DNA from: Verrucomicrobiales bacterium
GTDB lineage: Bacteria; Verrucomicrobiota; Verrucomicrobiia; Verrucomicrobiales; V1-33
DNA: 64,000 bases
Reading direction: 5' to 3'
Assembly (NCBI GenBank): GCA_028293125.1
Contig: JAQGPJ010000012.1
Coordinates: forward strand, 124,001-188,000
Part shown: positions 35,770 through 46,027 of the stretch, in pieces
How the letters are laid out: the number at the start of each line of letters is the position of its first letter
How positions within the stretch are numbered: the stretch's first letter is position 1
The notes under the pieces: model-generated
Databases searched by the model: none
What the model was told of the DNA's origin: nothing
What the model saw: the letters and a program-made list of their open reading frames with translations, nothing else
Made by a program: the position numbers and the translations under genes

Positions 35770-35791
35770 GGGTGTGACCGGTTAGTGATGT
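35770..35791 (+). repeat. Left terminal inverted repeat of the ISKra4-type element
   Basis: Reads GGGTGTGACC then GGTTAGTGATGT. It matches the reverse complement of 37317-37338 at 21 of 22 positions (C/T difference at the tenth base). Bases outside the repeat do not match, which fixes the element boundary. Confidence 0.88.
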
Positions 35792-35878
35792 AGCTTGGAT
35801 CATACTTGAGGGGGGAACCCTAGATTTTGAAAATTCCGATTTGTACCGGTTCAAATCCCGGCTTGAGTGGCCGCCGTG

Positions 35879-37254
35879 ATGGCTCCCTCCCCTCCCGCCC
35901 CTCTTGTTGTGACTCTGCCCGACGGTTCGTTGGAGATGCATTTTGTCGTGAGGGTGCCACCCCGTGAGGACATCTCCAGCACCCTGGCTTTTGAGAGGGA
36001 TGTCCGGAGCGCCACCGCCAAAATCGGTCTGGCGCTGATGGAGTATGGCCTCGCCGCCTTCGACACCGAGGGCGAAACCCTTCATGGGGGCGGCCCGCGC
36101 CTGACCTCCAAGGGCCAACAGAGCGAAACCTGGCAGACCAGCTTCGGGGCGCTCACCATCGCCCGCCACGTGTATCAGCCGCCCCCGGGCGGCAAACCTA
36201 TGTGCCATTGGAGGACCGGGCCCGCATCATCGGCCTGAGCACGCCGCTCTTGGCCAGCTCCATCGCGGCCAGCCGACCGCAGGGAGACAGCCAGCCGGCA
36301 GGCTGCCCCGCAGGGGTGAGCGCCAGCGAAGCAACTACAGCGAATCCGGCGGACGGGCCGTGCAGCGGGATCCAAGGGAGCATCATGCCCGGGAGGTGTC
36401 GCTGGACCTGATTCAGAAACTGGCGGCGGAGACCGCCAAAGTGGCCATGGAGCGGGAGGACCGCTGGACCTGCACTCCTGTGACCTTTCCGGATCACGCG
36501 GCGGTCATCGCCCTGGGCTATGACGGCACCTGCGCCCAGACCTGCGGGGAGGGCTGGAAACAGGTCATGGTCGGAACCATGAGCCTTTATGACAGCGGTG
36601 GGGAGCCCCTTGAAACCATTCACCTGGCCAACGCCCCGGAGGACGGGAAAGCCACCTTTCCGGCCCGCATGGACCGTGAGGTGGCGGCGCTCAAAGCCCG
36701 TTATCCCGACGCTCTGTGAGTGGCGTCAGCGACGGGGCCTCCGATCTGCGCGCGGAGCTGGGCAGACACTGCGGGCAGCTCATTCTGGATTTCCGGCATG
36801 CCGCCGGATACGTTGCCGGGTCAGGTCCGGCCATGACCGCCGGCCCCGGCGCGCGTGGCGGAATCGCGGCCCCGCAATGGGTTGACCAAGCCGTGCACCG
36901 GCTAAAAGCCGAGGATGGAGGAGCCGCAAAGCTGCTCGCGGAGATGGAGCGCCAGCCGGACAACGGCTCTGTCCTGACAGGTGCGGAGCGCACGGAGCTG
37001 ACCCGCGCCGCGGGATACTTCGCCAACAACCTGGACCGCATGGACCAAGCCGCCGCCGTGCGCGAAAAGCTGTCCATCGGCAGCGGCATCACGGAGGCTG
37101 CCTGTAAAAAACCGTCGTCAAGGCAAGGCTGTGCGGCGGAGGCATGCGCTGGCATTTGGGCAGCATGCAGCAGGCGCTCTGCCTGCGCGCGCTGCGGCGC
37201 AGCTCCAACCGCTGGGACCAGTTCTGGAAACGCATTGACCGCCACGGCTTCTGA
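35879..37254 (+). pseudogene. ISKra4-family transposase, multiply frameshifted
   Basis: Pieces in successive frames read as one ISKra4 transposase: LEMHFVVRVPPRED and FGALTIARHVYQPPPGGK (to about 36194), VPLEDRARIIGLSTPLLASS (to about 36273), VQRDPREHHAREVSLDLIQK with ALGYDGTCAQTCGEGWKQVM (36360-36715), GVSDGASDLRAELGRHCGQL with LDFRHAAGYV (from 36719), and after 37106-37111 the C-terminus GGGMRWHLGSMQQALCLRAL ending at 37254. Lesions: one base lost near 36194, about 60 nt inserted near 36274-36330, one base lost near 36717, one extra A in the six-A run at 37106. The Asp residues of YDG and SDGASD are retained, but no active protein can be made. Confidence 0.85.
36274..36330 (+). repeat. Short GC-rich palindromic insertion inside the transposase
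   Basis: This segment is absent from the expected transposase and breaks the frame between LLASSIAAS and the continuing YSESGGRAVQRD. It contains two short palindromes, CAGCCGGCAGGCTG and CCCCGCAGGGG, and is flanked by GCGGCCAGC and GCGCCAGC, which may be an imperfect duplication. It looks like a REP-type or miniature mobile sequence; exact ends are approximate. Confidence 0.45.
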
Positions 37255-37316
37255 GAAAAAGCCCGTCCGGCAGCTCTCCCATCAGACAGCCGGCACTGCT
37301 TTCCCCCAAATCCCGA

Positions 37317-37338
37317 ACATCACTAACCAGTCACACCC
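37317..37338 (-). repeat. Right terminal inverted repeat of the ISKra4-type element
   Basis: ACATCACTAACC then AGTCACACCC, the reverse complement of the left end with one mismatch. It lies 62 nt beyond the transposase stop. Confidence 0.88.
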
Positions 37339-37361
37339 CAGCGGGAGAGGTGCGCCGTGTC

Positions 37362-38211
37362 ATGGCCCAAGCCGCCATCCAGGCCATCACCACAGATGAG
37401 GCCGCCGCCGAAGCGCTGCCACTGGTCCGGTTGTGCTTGGACTTCGATGATCCGGAGCAGGCCCGGATACTGCGTGATCTCATCAGGCCGCTGGCCGCAA
37501 AAAAGCACTGGGCCTACACGGCGGACTGGCTGATATTCATTGAGGCCTCGCTGTCCCTCCGCACGGGGGAAACAATGGATGCCACCGCCTCGCTTCCCCT
37601 GATCAACGATGCTCAGCTGAAGGCAAAACTGACCAATCAGCAGATCGGGGTGTTTCTTGCGCGGGGCCGGAGGGCGGATCTTAAAAAGCTCATGGCTAAA
37701 ACGCCGTCAGCCACGCTCCTCAGCCTCTTCTGCCTTTCATCCTCCATTCCAGCATGGAGAGCTTTGGGCCAGGAGGAGGAGGCGGGGACAGGCATGGAGC
37801 GGATACACAGCCATTTCCGCCGTTATCTGGGAATGATTTGGTCGATCCGCGATGTTCCATCCACAATCGATCTGCTGGAGGGAATGGCCATGCTGAATGA
37901 TCCCTCTGTGATCCCGCCGGGTTTTGAGGATGAGCTTGGCCGTTGGGTGGCGGAGCCGAAGGACCTTGACCACTGCCCGATTTATGATAGTTTATGTGCG
38001 CGGGGATTGGGAAACCTGTGCCGGTCTGAGCGGGGAAATCATCAAAAATCACCCCACTGTTTATTCCAGGTATTTCCCCGCCGGCAAAGCGTGCGTTAAA
38101 GCGGGACTGAAGGAACAGGCGGCACCGCTGCTCAAAACCTATCTTGAGAAATCCCATGACGAGCATGAAGTCATTGAGGCCCGTGCCCTTCTCAATTCCC
38201 TCGGCTTCTGA
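37362..38211 (+). pseudogene. Hypothetical helical-repeat protein, frameshifted
   Basis: From ATG 37362 (frame open back into the IS end) the protein is helical and TPR-like: LVRLCLDFDDPEQARILRDL, LIFIEASLSLRTGETMDATA, AKLTNQQIGVFLARGRRADL. At the GGGG run 38002-38005 the frame must shift by one base; the other frame then continues sensibly as GDWETCAGLSGEIIKNHPTV and AAPLLKTYLEKSHDEHEVIE to a stop at 38211. Restored, the product is about 280 aa. The family is not recognised. The 5' end may have been lost to the adjacent insertion sequence. Confidence 0.6.
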
Positions 38212-38249
38212 AGAAAGGACGGGGAGATGAGGAACACATGGCCTGTCTG

Positions 38250-38501
38250 TCAGGCTGATCCGGGTAATTCAATACGCACCAGCTTCAGCCTGCCGGAGGC
38301 CCCGGCGCGGATGGAGACCTCCGCCTTCCGGCAGCTGAATTTCTCCGCCACCAAGGCGGTCAGCTCCTCATTGGCGCGGCCATCCACGGGCGGGGATTTC
38401 AGCCTGGCCACCCAGCCCTCCCCGCCGGGGAGCTCCTCCAGCACGCTCTCCCGCGCGTTGGGCTTTACCCGGATCCGGATCGTGGTGTGGGAACTGCTCA
38501 T
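38250..38501 (-). CDS. DUF167 (YggU) family protein
   Basis: The 83-aa protein has the DUF167 pattern: TIRIRVKPNARESVLEELPG, WVARLKSPPVDGRANEELTA, LVAEKFSCRKAEVSIRAGAS, GRLKLVRIE. Proteins of this family are small alpha/beta folds of unknown function, widespread in bacteria. ATG 38501 is used; a longer frame to 38576 adds 25 unrelated residues. It is convergent with the frameshifted gene ending at 38211 and divergent from the secreted protein gene at 38755. Confidence 0.88.
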   Translation of the reverse strand: MSSSHTTIRIRVKPNARESVLEELPGGEGWVARLKSPPVDGRANEELTALVAEKFSCRKAEVSIRAGASGRLKLVRIELPGSA

Positions 38502-38675
38502 GGTTTGAATCTCCAAGCAAGCATGTCCTGAAGCGCCCCGCCCGGCAAGCTGGCTGAAGCGGAGGCGGCGCGGCAACCGAATTCAAACAGCAAAATCCGG
38601 CGGTCACCCGGGCATAGGTTGCAACAAGGTGGGAAAGAGCGGGTGAAGGAGCCGTATTGGGAGCAGGCCGGACTG

Positions 38676-38696
38676 GCACCGGAAGGGTGCTTTTTT
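38676..38696 (+). terminator. Possible weak terminator or leader hairpin
   Basis: GCACC-GGAAG-GGTGC followed by six T. The stem is only 5 bp. It lies 59 nt before the start of the secreted protein gene, so it could be a leader attenuator rather than an operon end. Confidence 0.35.
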
Positions 38697-38754
38697 CGGG
38701 GCACTCCGCCGGATGCCTGACTCCCAGGCTTTTCCTTTTATCATTCCCGGACAC

Positions 38755-40263
38755 ATGACCCGACGCCAAAGCCTCTCCCTGTGTCTCGCCTCCCTGGCTG
38801 CCGGGCATGGAAATATTCCTGCGGTTTTGGCTGCGGATGAGCCACGGAAATCCGCCGGGACAAAGCCGGATCCGGACGGAGGGGTTTTTGAGCTGCGGGG
38901 ATACTACATCACCTTCATGCGTATGCCCGCGATGGGTTGGCCGGAGTGGAGGACAGCGCTGGACGCGCTGGCGGAGGACGGCATCAACCTGCTGGTGATG
39001 TGGTTGCCGGGCGGATTCCGATCCAAAAAACACCCGCTGACCTGGCAATACAATGAGGATCATCCAAATGTCCGCCAGGACTTCATGCGGGATCTCATCA
39101 CCTATGTGCAGGGAAAAGGAATCCGGGTGCTGCTGGGATTCACCCCGTTCGGTTATGACGGCGTGAACCGGATGGCGCTGGAGCATCCGGAGTGGAGGGC
39201 GCAAAAGGAGGACGGTTCGCCGGTGGATGAATTCGGCATCCACTCGTGGGGCTGGAGCCTGTGCCCGGCCAGGGCGGAGGTGAGGGAGTTCATGCGGTCC
39301 TATCTGCGGGAGATGGTCTTTGATTTTTACCCGCAGGCCGATGGCCTGATGGTGGAGTCGTCCGATTACAATGTCTGCCTGTGCCCCGAATGCCGCGCGA
39401 AGCCCTATGAGGAGGAGTTCCGGCTCACGCGGGAAATCTCTCAGGAGGTGTGGAAGGCCAAACCGGAGGCGCTCATTCTCGTTTATCCGCATTACTTCAC
39501 GGGCCGCAGCGTTCCCGGTCTGGCCGCCTCCGCCCCGGCGGTCCGCCAGCCGTTCGATCCCCGCTGGGGTCTGGTCTTCACGCCGCACAGCGCCCACTTC
39601 GATGCGGATCTGATCCGTCAGGCCAGCCATACCCTTTATTCCGGACCGGAGGCTGTGCTGGGCACTCCCGCCGGCGTCGCCGCCGGAGCGCGCGCAGCCC
39701 GTGATCACGGGGTCAAAGGCTATCTGCCCTCGCTGGAGGCTTTCAGCTACCAGGTGACGAGGCCAGAAGGCGGCGAGCCGTATTTTATTGGACGGCGCAG
39801 GCTGCCGCTGGGACAGGATCCGGAAAAGGAGGGGCGCAATCCATGGAACTCCCTGCCATGCCGGGTGCAGCGGCTGGCGGTGCGCGCCTTCAGCCGCCAG
39901 CCGGACCTTTCCATGGGGCAGTTCAGTCAGCAGGTGGAGAAAGCTTTTTTCGCGGAGACATCCCCGGCGTCCCTCCCGCAGGCGGTCGCGGATCTGCTGG
40001 AGCTGCAGCGCATCTGGACCTTTGAGGCGGAATGGTACTGGTCCTCCCCGCTGCTGGATCCGGACTTCTTCAAATCCCGCGCCCGGCGGCTGGCGTGGCC
40101 TGCGGATAAGCTGGCCGCGTATCAGCGGAATCTGGACACCCTCCGCCAAATCGCCGTCCGCTGGCAGGCCTCACCCGGCGGCACGGAGCGCGGAATGTTC
40201 CAGTTGGCGGACAGTGTGGTCCAGCGTTGGAGCCATGCCGGGGAGCCTGCCCAAGTGCGTTGA
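38755..40263 (+). CDS. Secreted glycoside-hydrolase-like TIM-barrel protein
   Basis: The 502-aa protein starts with an export signal (MTRRQSLSLCLASLAAGHGN, Tat-like RR), then FELRGYYITFMRMPAMGWPE, WRTALDALAEDGINLLVMWL, DLITYVQGKGIRVLLGFTPF and PQADGLMVESSDYNVCLCPE: a beta/alpha barrel pattern reminiscent of GH20/GH10-like and putative beta-N-acetylhexosaminidase-type proteins, with a CLCPECR cysteine cluster. Acidic residues in MVESSDYN may be catalytic. The substrate is unknown. ATG 38755 is chosen because the signal starts there; an in-frame ATG at 38713 adds 14 residues. Confidence 0.72.
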   Translation: MTRRQSLSLCLASLAAGHGNIPAVLAADEPRKSAGTKPDPDGGVFELRGYYITFMRMPAMGWPEWRTALDALAEDGINLLVMWLPGGFRSKKHPLTWQYNEDHPNVRQDFMRDLITYVQGKGIRVLLGFTPFGYDGVNRMALEHPEWRAQKEDGSPVDEFGIHSWGWSLCPARAEVREFMRSYLREMVFDFYPQADGLMVESSDYNVCLCPECRAKPYEEEFRLTREISQEVWKAKPEALILVYPHYFTGRSVPGLAASAPAVRQPFDPRWGLVFTPHSAHFDADLIRQASHTLYSGPEAVLGTPAGVAAGARAARDHGVKGYLPSLEAFSYQVTRPEGGEPYFIGRRRLPLGQDPEKEGRNPWNSLPCRVQRLAVRAFSRQPDLSMGQFSQQVEKAFFAETSPASLPQAVADLLELQRIWTFEAEWYWSSPLLDPDFFKSRARRLAWPADKLAAYQRNLDTLRQIAVRWQASPGGTERGMFQLADSVVQRWSHAGEPAQVR

Positions 40264-40333
40264 ATAGCTTTCCAGCTAGTTTGATTTCCTGCGGAAAGTG
40301 GCCTGCGGCGGAGTTTTTTGCTGACGGAGGGAA

Positions 40334-40892
40334 TCATTTTTCGCTTGGCTCTTTCCGCCACCATTCAGGGGATGCATCTCCGATCTGGATAAGGCTGATT
40401 CGTGCCGATTTTCCATCTATGATGACCCATCTGGCCACAAATCTGTGAGCTCCAATGGGCGCAAAGAGGACTTCCAAATCAAAGTTGCCCCCTTTCCGGT
40501 AAAAGAGACATTCTCCGCTTCGATATCCGCAGGTGTGGACCACGGGTCCCCAATGCCCTCAACGTCCAAGGATATTTTCCTTCCTTCGGTTTCGATCAAT
40601 CCCTTCTTTAAAATGCCGTAAGGGATGTCCATTTCAGAATTGTAAATCCGCCCCTTATAGAGGGTGTACCCCCCCCTTTGCTGCTGCCTCGCTGGACGGG
40701 GGATTCGATCACCTGCGACTCGAAATGCAGTTTGGCGTCCGTTGTTATAATCACACCGCTTTTTCCATCGCCCCCGTCCTCCACAGCCTTGATGGCGAGA
40801 TTCACCTCCTCAAGTTTGGGTTTGGCTGGCTTATCCGCCGCGTGGCAAAACAGTGAAACCAACAGGAAAAATACGAGTATCGAAGGTTTCAT
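40334..40892 (-). pseudogene. Secreted hypothetical protein with two frameshifts
   Basis: It begins with a clear signal peptide (MKPSILVFFLLVSLFCHAAD) and continues KPAKPKLEEVNLAIKAVEDG. The frame breaks at the eight-C run 40669-40676, continues in another frame as YTLYKGRIYNSEMDIPYGIL and KISLDVEGIGDPWSTPADIE, breaks again at the five-C run 40489-40493 and ends NFDLEVLFAPIGAHRFVARW ... GDASPEWWRKEPSEK. Joined, it is about 185 aa with a beta-rich look. The local base composition is lower in GC than the surroundings. No family is recognised. Confidence 0.65.
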
Positions 40893-41101
40893 AAATTAAA
40901 TGGCGGACGGGTTGCGTTTGCGAGGAGGAGTCCTCTTTCTCTACGCATTACCCCGACTAGGGTTTCAAGATTTGCCCTTAGGTTCCAAAACGGACTGCTT
41001 CGCAGTCATGAAAGGAGCGGCCCCGTGGCCGATTTCCTCAATGGCCTGCTGCATGGCTGGGGTCTTGGCCATCTCCGTCACCGCAGCCCGGACCATGACA
41101 T

Positions 41102-41135
41102 AAAAAAGCCGCCCGGTCTTTTCAGACCGGGCGGC
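41102..41135 (-). terminator. Intrinsic terminator after groEL
   Basis: On the minus strand a perfect 12-bp stem GCCGCCCGGTCT/AGACCGGGCGGC with a GAAA loop is followed by six T, 87 nt past the groEL stop. The surrounding gap 40893-41221 contains no convincing gene; a 43-codon minus-strand frame (40965-41096) is not supported. Confidence 0.92.
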
Positions 41136-41221
41136 GAAGCAAGGCGGAGGAACGGGAGCTGATCCGGGCCAGAAGAAAACTTCTGAGCCCTGAATCCTGA
41201 ACCCTTTACCCTCTCCCCCGA

Positions 41222-42892
<1,671 letters not shown>

Positions 42893-42933
42893 TTATTGGG
42901 GGCTGGCTGCGGGGTGGCGGGCTTGGAAAAAGC

Positions 42934-42953
42934 CCGGCTGCTCCGCCAGCCGG
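42934..42953 (-). terminator. Intercistronic hairpin between groES and groEL
   Basis: Minus strand: CCGGCTG-GCGGAG-CAGCCGG then GCTTTTTCC. A 7-bp GC stem and a five-T run could partly terminate after groES or act as an RNA processing/stability site in the bicistronic message. Confidence 0.4.
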
Positions 42954-42958
42954 AGTGG

Positions 42959-43255
42959 TTACTTGCTAATGACGGCGAGGATGTCGGACTCGGAAAGAAT
43001 GAGGTTCTCCTCGCCGTCGATCTTGATTTCCGTGCCGCCGTATTTGGAGATGAGGACCACATCGCCAACCTTGACGGTGAACGTGTGTTCATTGCCCTTG
43101 TCGTCCTTGCCACCGGTGCCGAGAGCGGTGACTCGGGCCTCCTGCGGCTTTTCCTTGGCGGTGTCCGGAAGATAGATGCCGCCGGCGGATTTTTCCTCGG
43201 ATTCGATGCGCTTGACGAGAACGCGGGCGCCCAGGGGTTGGATTTTGGTGGCCAT
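42959..43255 (-). CDS. groES: Co-chaperonin GroES (Cpn10)
   Basis: The 98-aa protein caps the GroEL chamber. It shows [40 protein letters not shown] (including the mobile-loop region) and [23 protein letters not shown] 43255 gives the usual N-terminus MATKIQPLG; a second in-frame ATG 14 codons upstream (43297, [14 protein letters not shown]) would give a short extension that repeats the MATK start. The 286-nt gap to dnaK (43256-43541) should hold the groESL promoter; no CIRCE element was found there. Confidence 0.96.
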   Translation of the reverse strand: MATKIQPLGARVLVKRIESEEKSAGGIYLPDTAKEKPQEARVTALGTGGKDDKGNEHTFTVKVGDVVLISKYGGTEIKIDGEENLILSESDILAVISK

Positions 43256-43541
43256 TGGTTTCGGTTCGGTAGGTTGTGTTTTTGCTTTGGTTGCCATTTC
43301 GGACAGATTTCTAGCGGTTGGGATGGATCGTGGTTTCAGCGGACGGCGGGGCCGTTCCGCGAAAGGGGTGCTCCCGGACGGGCCGGAGAGGGGTGGGGGA
43401 AAGGCCCCGGAGACCACGGATTCAAACGGGTAGGGCACGGATGTCCTGGAAAGAGAGGCGGGGGCCGGTTCTATCCTGAAATCATCCGTGCTGACCGTTT
43501 TATCCGTGCTGTCCGTGGTTGTGCGGGCGGGAATCGCGGAA

Positions 43542-45500
43542 TCAGGCTTTTTTGTCCCCGTCCACGACTTCGAAGTCGGCGTCCACCACCTTGCCTTTGG
43601 CCTGCTTCGGCTCACCGGAGTCGGCTGCAGAAGCCGAGGCTCCGCCGGCGGCGGCACCGGCCATGTCGGCGGGATTGAATCCGCCGGGACCGCCCGCGCC
43701 TTGGGCGGCGGCGGCGGCCTGGCTGAAGAGGCGCTCCAACTCGTCGGTGGCGGACTTGATCTGGTCCACATCGTTGGAGGAGATGGCAGACTTGATCCTG
43801 TCGACCTGATCGGTGATGGGCTTCTTCTGCTCGTCGGTGACCTTGTCGCCGAGTTCCGCCAGCTGCTTTTCGACTTGGAAGATCAGAGCCTCCGCGCGGT
43901 TGCGGGCCTCCGCGGACTCCTTGCGCTTCTTGTCCTCCTCAGCGTGCAGTTCGGCATCGCGCTTGGCTTTCTCGATCTCGTCCTGGCTCAGACCGCTGGA
44001 TCCCTTGATGGAGATGTGTTGGGTTTTGCCGGTCTTCTTGTCCTTGGCGGACACATTGAGAATGCCGTTGGCATCGATATCGAAGGTGACCTCGATCTGC
44101 GGCTCACCACGGCGGGCGGGTTCGATGCCGTCGAGCTTGAAGGTGCCGAGCACCTTGTTGTCGCGGGCCATGGGGCGTTCACCCTGGGTGACCACAATCT
44201 CCACTCCGGGCTGGTTGTCACTGGCGGTGGAGAAAGTCTCCTGCTTCTTGAAGGGAATGGTGGTGTTCCGGGGAATCATGGGGGTGGCGACACCGCCCAT
44301 GGTTTCGATGGCGAGGGTGAGCGGAGTGACGTCCAGGAGCAGAATGTCCTTCACGTCGCCTTGGAGCACCCCGCCTTGGATGGCGGCACCAATGGCCACC
44401 ACCTCATCCGGGTTCACACCTTGATTGGGGGTTTTGCCGGCGAGCTTCCGCGCGGTCTCCACCACCTTGGGCATGCGGGTCATGCCTCCCACCAGCACCA
44501 GTTCGTCGATCTGCTCGGCGCTCACCTTGGAGGCGGCGATACACTCCTTCACAGGCTTCACGGTGCGTTCAAAGAGGCTGTCTGTCAGCTGCTCCAGCTG
44601 GGCGCGGGTCAGCGTTTTCTGAATGTGCTTCGGCCCCGTCTGGTCGGCGGTGATGAAAGGCAGGCTGATGTCGTAGCTCTGGCTGGAGCTGAGGGCGATT
44701 TTGGCCTTCTCAGCCTCCTCCTTGATACGCTGCAAAGCATCGGGCTGCTTGCTGAGATCGATGCCGTTCTCATCCTTGAAGCCTTTGACGATCCAATTGA
44801 TGAGCACATTGTCCCAGTCGTCACCGCCGAGGTGGGTATCGCCGTTGGTGGCCAGCACCTCGAACACGCCGTCACCGATATCCAGCACGCTGATGTCGAA
44901 GGTGCCGCCGCCGAGGTCGTAAACGGCGATTTTCTCGTTGGCCTTTTTGTCCAGACCGTAGGCCAGGGAGGCGGCGGTGGGCTCGTTGATGATGCGGCGC
45001 ACATTCAGGCCGGCAATCTCGCCGGCGGCTTTGGTGGCGTTGCGCTGGGAGTCGTTGAAGTAGGCGGGAACCGTGATGACGGCGTCGGTGATGGTCTCGC
45101 CGATCTTGGCTTCGGCATCCGCCTTCAGCTTGGCCAGCACCATAGCCCCGATCTCCTGCGGGCTGTAGGTTTTCTTTTCACCGGCGATCTCCACCTCAAT
45201 GTGGGCGTCGCCATTGGCGGCGGCCACGATGGTGTAGGGCACCGCTTTGTCAGCCTCCGTGAGTTCGGTGTACTTACGGCCGATGTAGCGTTTGGCGGAG
45301 AAAATGGTGTTGCGCGGGTTGGTCACGGCTTGGCGTTTGGCAGCTTGGCCCACCACGCGTTCACCGTTCCGGGTGAAAGCGACAACGGAGGGAGTGGTGC
45401 GGGCTCCTTCGCTGTTTTCAAGGACCACGGCCTGTCCGCCGTCCATGACAGCCATGCAGGAGTTTGTGGTGCCGAGGTCGATACCGAGAATTTTAGCCAT
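43542..45500 (-). CDS. dnaK: Molecular chaperone DnaK (Hsp70)
   Basis: The 652-aa Hsp70 begins [20 protein letters not shown] and has the nucleotide-binding signatures [57 protein letters not shown] and [12 protein letters not shown]; the peptide-binding domain carries [18 protein letters not shown]; the C-terminal lid ends in a Gly/Ala-rich tail. dnaJ and grpE are not adjacent. A sequence matching a sigma-54 promoter lies 62-77 nt upstream of the start codon. An 674-codon frame on the opposite strand is a shadow of this highly biased gene. Confidence 0.98.
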   Translation of the reverse strand: MAKILGIDLGTTNSCMAVMDGGQAVVLENSEGARTTPSVVAFTRNGERVVGQAAKRQAVTNPRNTIFSAKRYIGRKYTELTEADKAVPYTIVAAANGDAHIEVEIAGEKKTYSPQEIGAMVLAKLKADAEAKIGETITDAVITVPAYFNDSQRNATKAAGEIAGLNVRRIINEPTAASLAYGLDKKANEKIAVYDLGGGTFDISVLDIGDGVFEVLATNGDTHLGGDDWDNVLINWIVKGFKDENGIDLSKQPDALQRIKEEAEKAKIALSSSQSYDISLPFITADQTGPKHIQKTLTRAQLEQLTDSLFERTVKPVKECIAASKVSAEQIDELVLVGGMTRMPKVVETARKLAGKTPNQGVNPDEVVAIGAAIQGGVLQGDVKDILLLDVTPLTLAIETMGGVATPMIPRNTTIPFKKQETFSTASDNQPGVEIVVTQGERPMARDNKVLGTFKLDGIEPARRGEPQIEVTFDIDANGILNVSAKDKKTGKTQHISIKGSSGLSQDEIEKAKRDAELHAEEDKKRKESAEARNRAEALIFQVEKQLAELGDKVTDEQKKPITDQVDRIKSAISSNDVDQIKSATDELERLFSQAAAAAQGAGGPGGFNPADMAGAAAGGASASAADSGEPKQAKGKVVDADFEVVDGDKKA

Positions 45501-45561
45501 AAAACGGAGTAAAAAGGGTTAAGGGTTTGGAAAGGGATTGCAGGAATTCGTGGCTCTGTAT

Positions 45562-45577
45562 TGCAAAGGAAGTGCCA
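45562..45577 (-). promoter_or_regulatory. Sigma-54 (-24/-12) type promoter upstream of dnaK
   Basis: On the minus strand TGGCAC-TTCCT-TTGCA matches the sigma-54 consensus TGGCAC-N5-TTGCW at every fixed base, with the GG and GC dinucleotides 12 bp apart. It points towards dnaK and would start transcription about 50 nt before the ATG. The stretch 45501-46027 otherwise contains no convincing gene, only this site and the infC terminator. Confidence 0.6.
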
Positions 45578-45890
45578 GAAGGGGATAAAAATTCATAACT
45601 TATTCAATTTGAGCCGTTTAACTGAAAATTGAGATGTGGCGGCGGCTTTTGCCAAGTCGCGATTTGGGACAAAACGACGCTCATGGAGCGCGCAAAAATG
45701 GCGCAGCAGGGACAATTCGCCCCAGCAGGCTGGAAGTTCGTTCCTGGCCTGAATCCATTTTTCCGGCTTCCTCGCCGGATGCAAAACTTCCTTTGGCACT
45801 GAGGAAACGCGGGAGTTGAAAAGCCGGATGCCCGGTGCTTGTCCAAGGCAAAGCCGAGTGAAATCAGCAGGGACGGGAAAAGAGGACATG

Positions 45891-45932
45891 AAAAAGCCCG
45901 GCGGGATTCGGGCAATCCGTGCCGGGCTTTTT
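45891..45932 (-). terminator. Bidirectional intrinsic terminator after infC
   Basis: AAAAAGCCCGGC pairs with GCCGGGCTTTTT, with an inner GGATT/AATCC extension around a CGGGC loop. It lies 96 nt past the infC stop on the minus strand and ends in a T run in both directions. Confidence 0.88.
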
Positions 45933-46027
45933 AAAAGCAATATTTGTCCGGGAAAGCTGGCGTTGTCCGGAAAGGAGCCAGGATATTGTGGATTCCAGTC
46001 CTGTCCGCTCAAACAGCCCCAAAAAGG

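Larger units (their letters stand above)
35770..37338 (+). mobile_element. ISKra4-family insertion sequence with decayed transposase
   Basis: A 1569-bp element bounded by 22-bp terminal inverted repeats that differ at one position. Inside is a single transposase gene of the ISKra4 type, broken by several frameshifts. No target-site duplication is evident next to the repeats, so the insertion is old or the flanks have changed. It sits just upstream of a frameshifted hypothetical gene that begins only 12-24 nt beyond the right repeat, so insertion may have removed that gene's 5' end. Confidence 0.85.

Noticed and set aside
35846-35862. CCGGTTCAAATCCCGG, resembling a tRNA T-arm
   Set aside because: The five-base stem on either side of TTCAAAT does not pair and no acceptor, D- or anticodon arms are present; it lies inside the IS left end.
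40965-41096. 43-codon minus-strand frame downstream of groEL
   Set aside because: Plausible helical sequence, but too short, no ribosome-binding site and just after a strong terminator.
43256-43541. CIRCE/HrcA inverted repeat before groES
   Set aside because: Looked for TTAGCACTC-N9-GAGTGCTAA upstream of groES and dnaK; not found.
43488-45512. 674-codon + strand frame opposite dnaK
   Set aside because: Antisense shadow caused by biased codon use in dnaK; no domain of its own.
45593-46012. 139-codon minus-strand frame between dnaK and infC
   Set aside because: It runs through the infC terminator, has no domain and no start signal; the region is regulatory.
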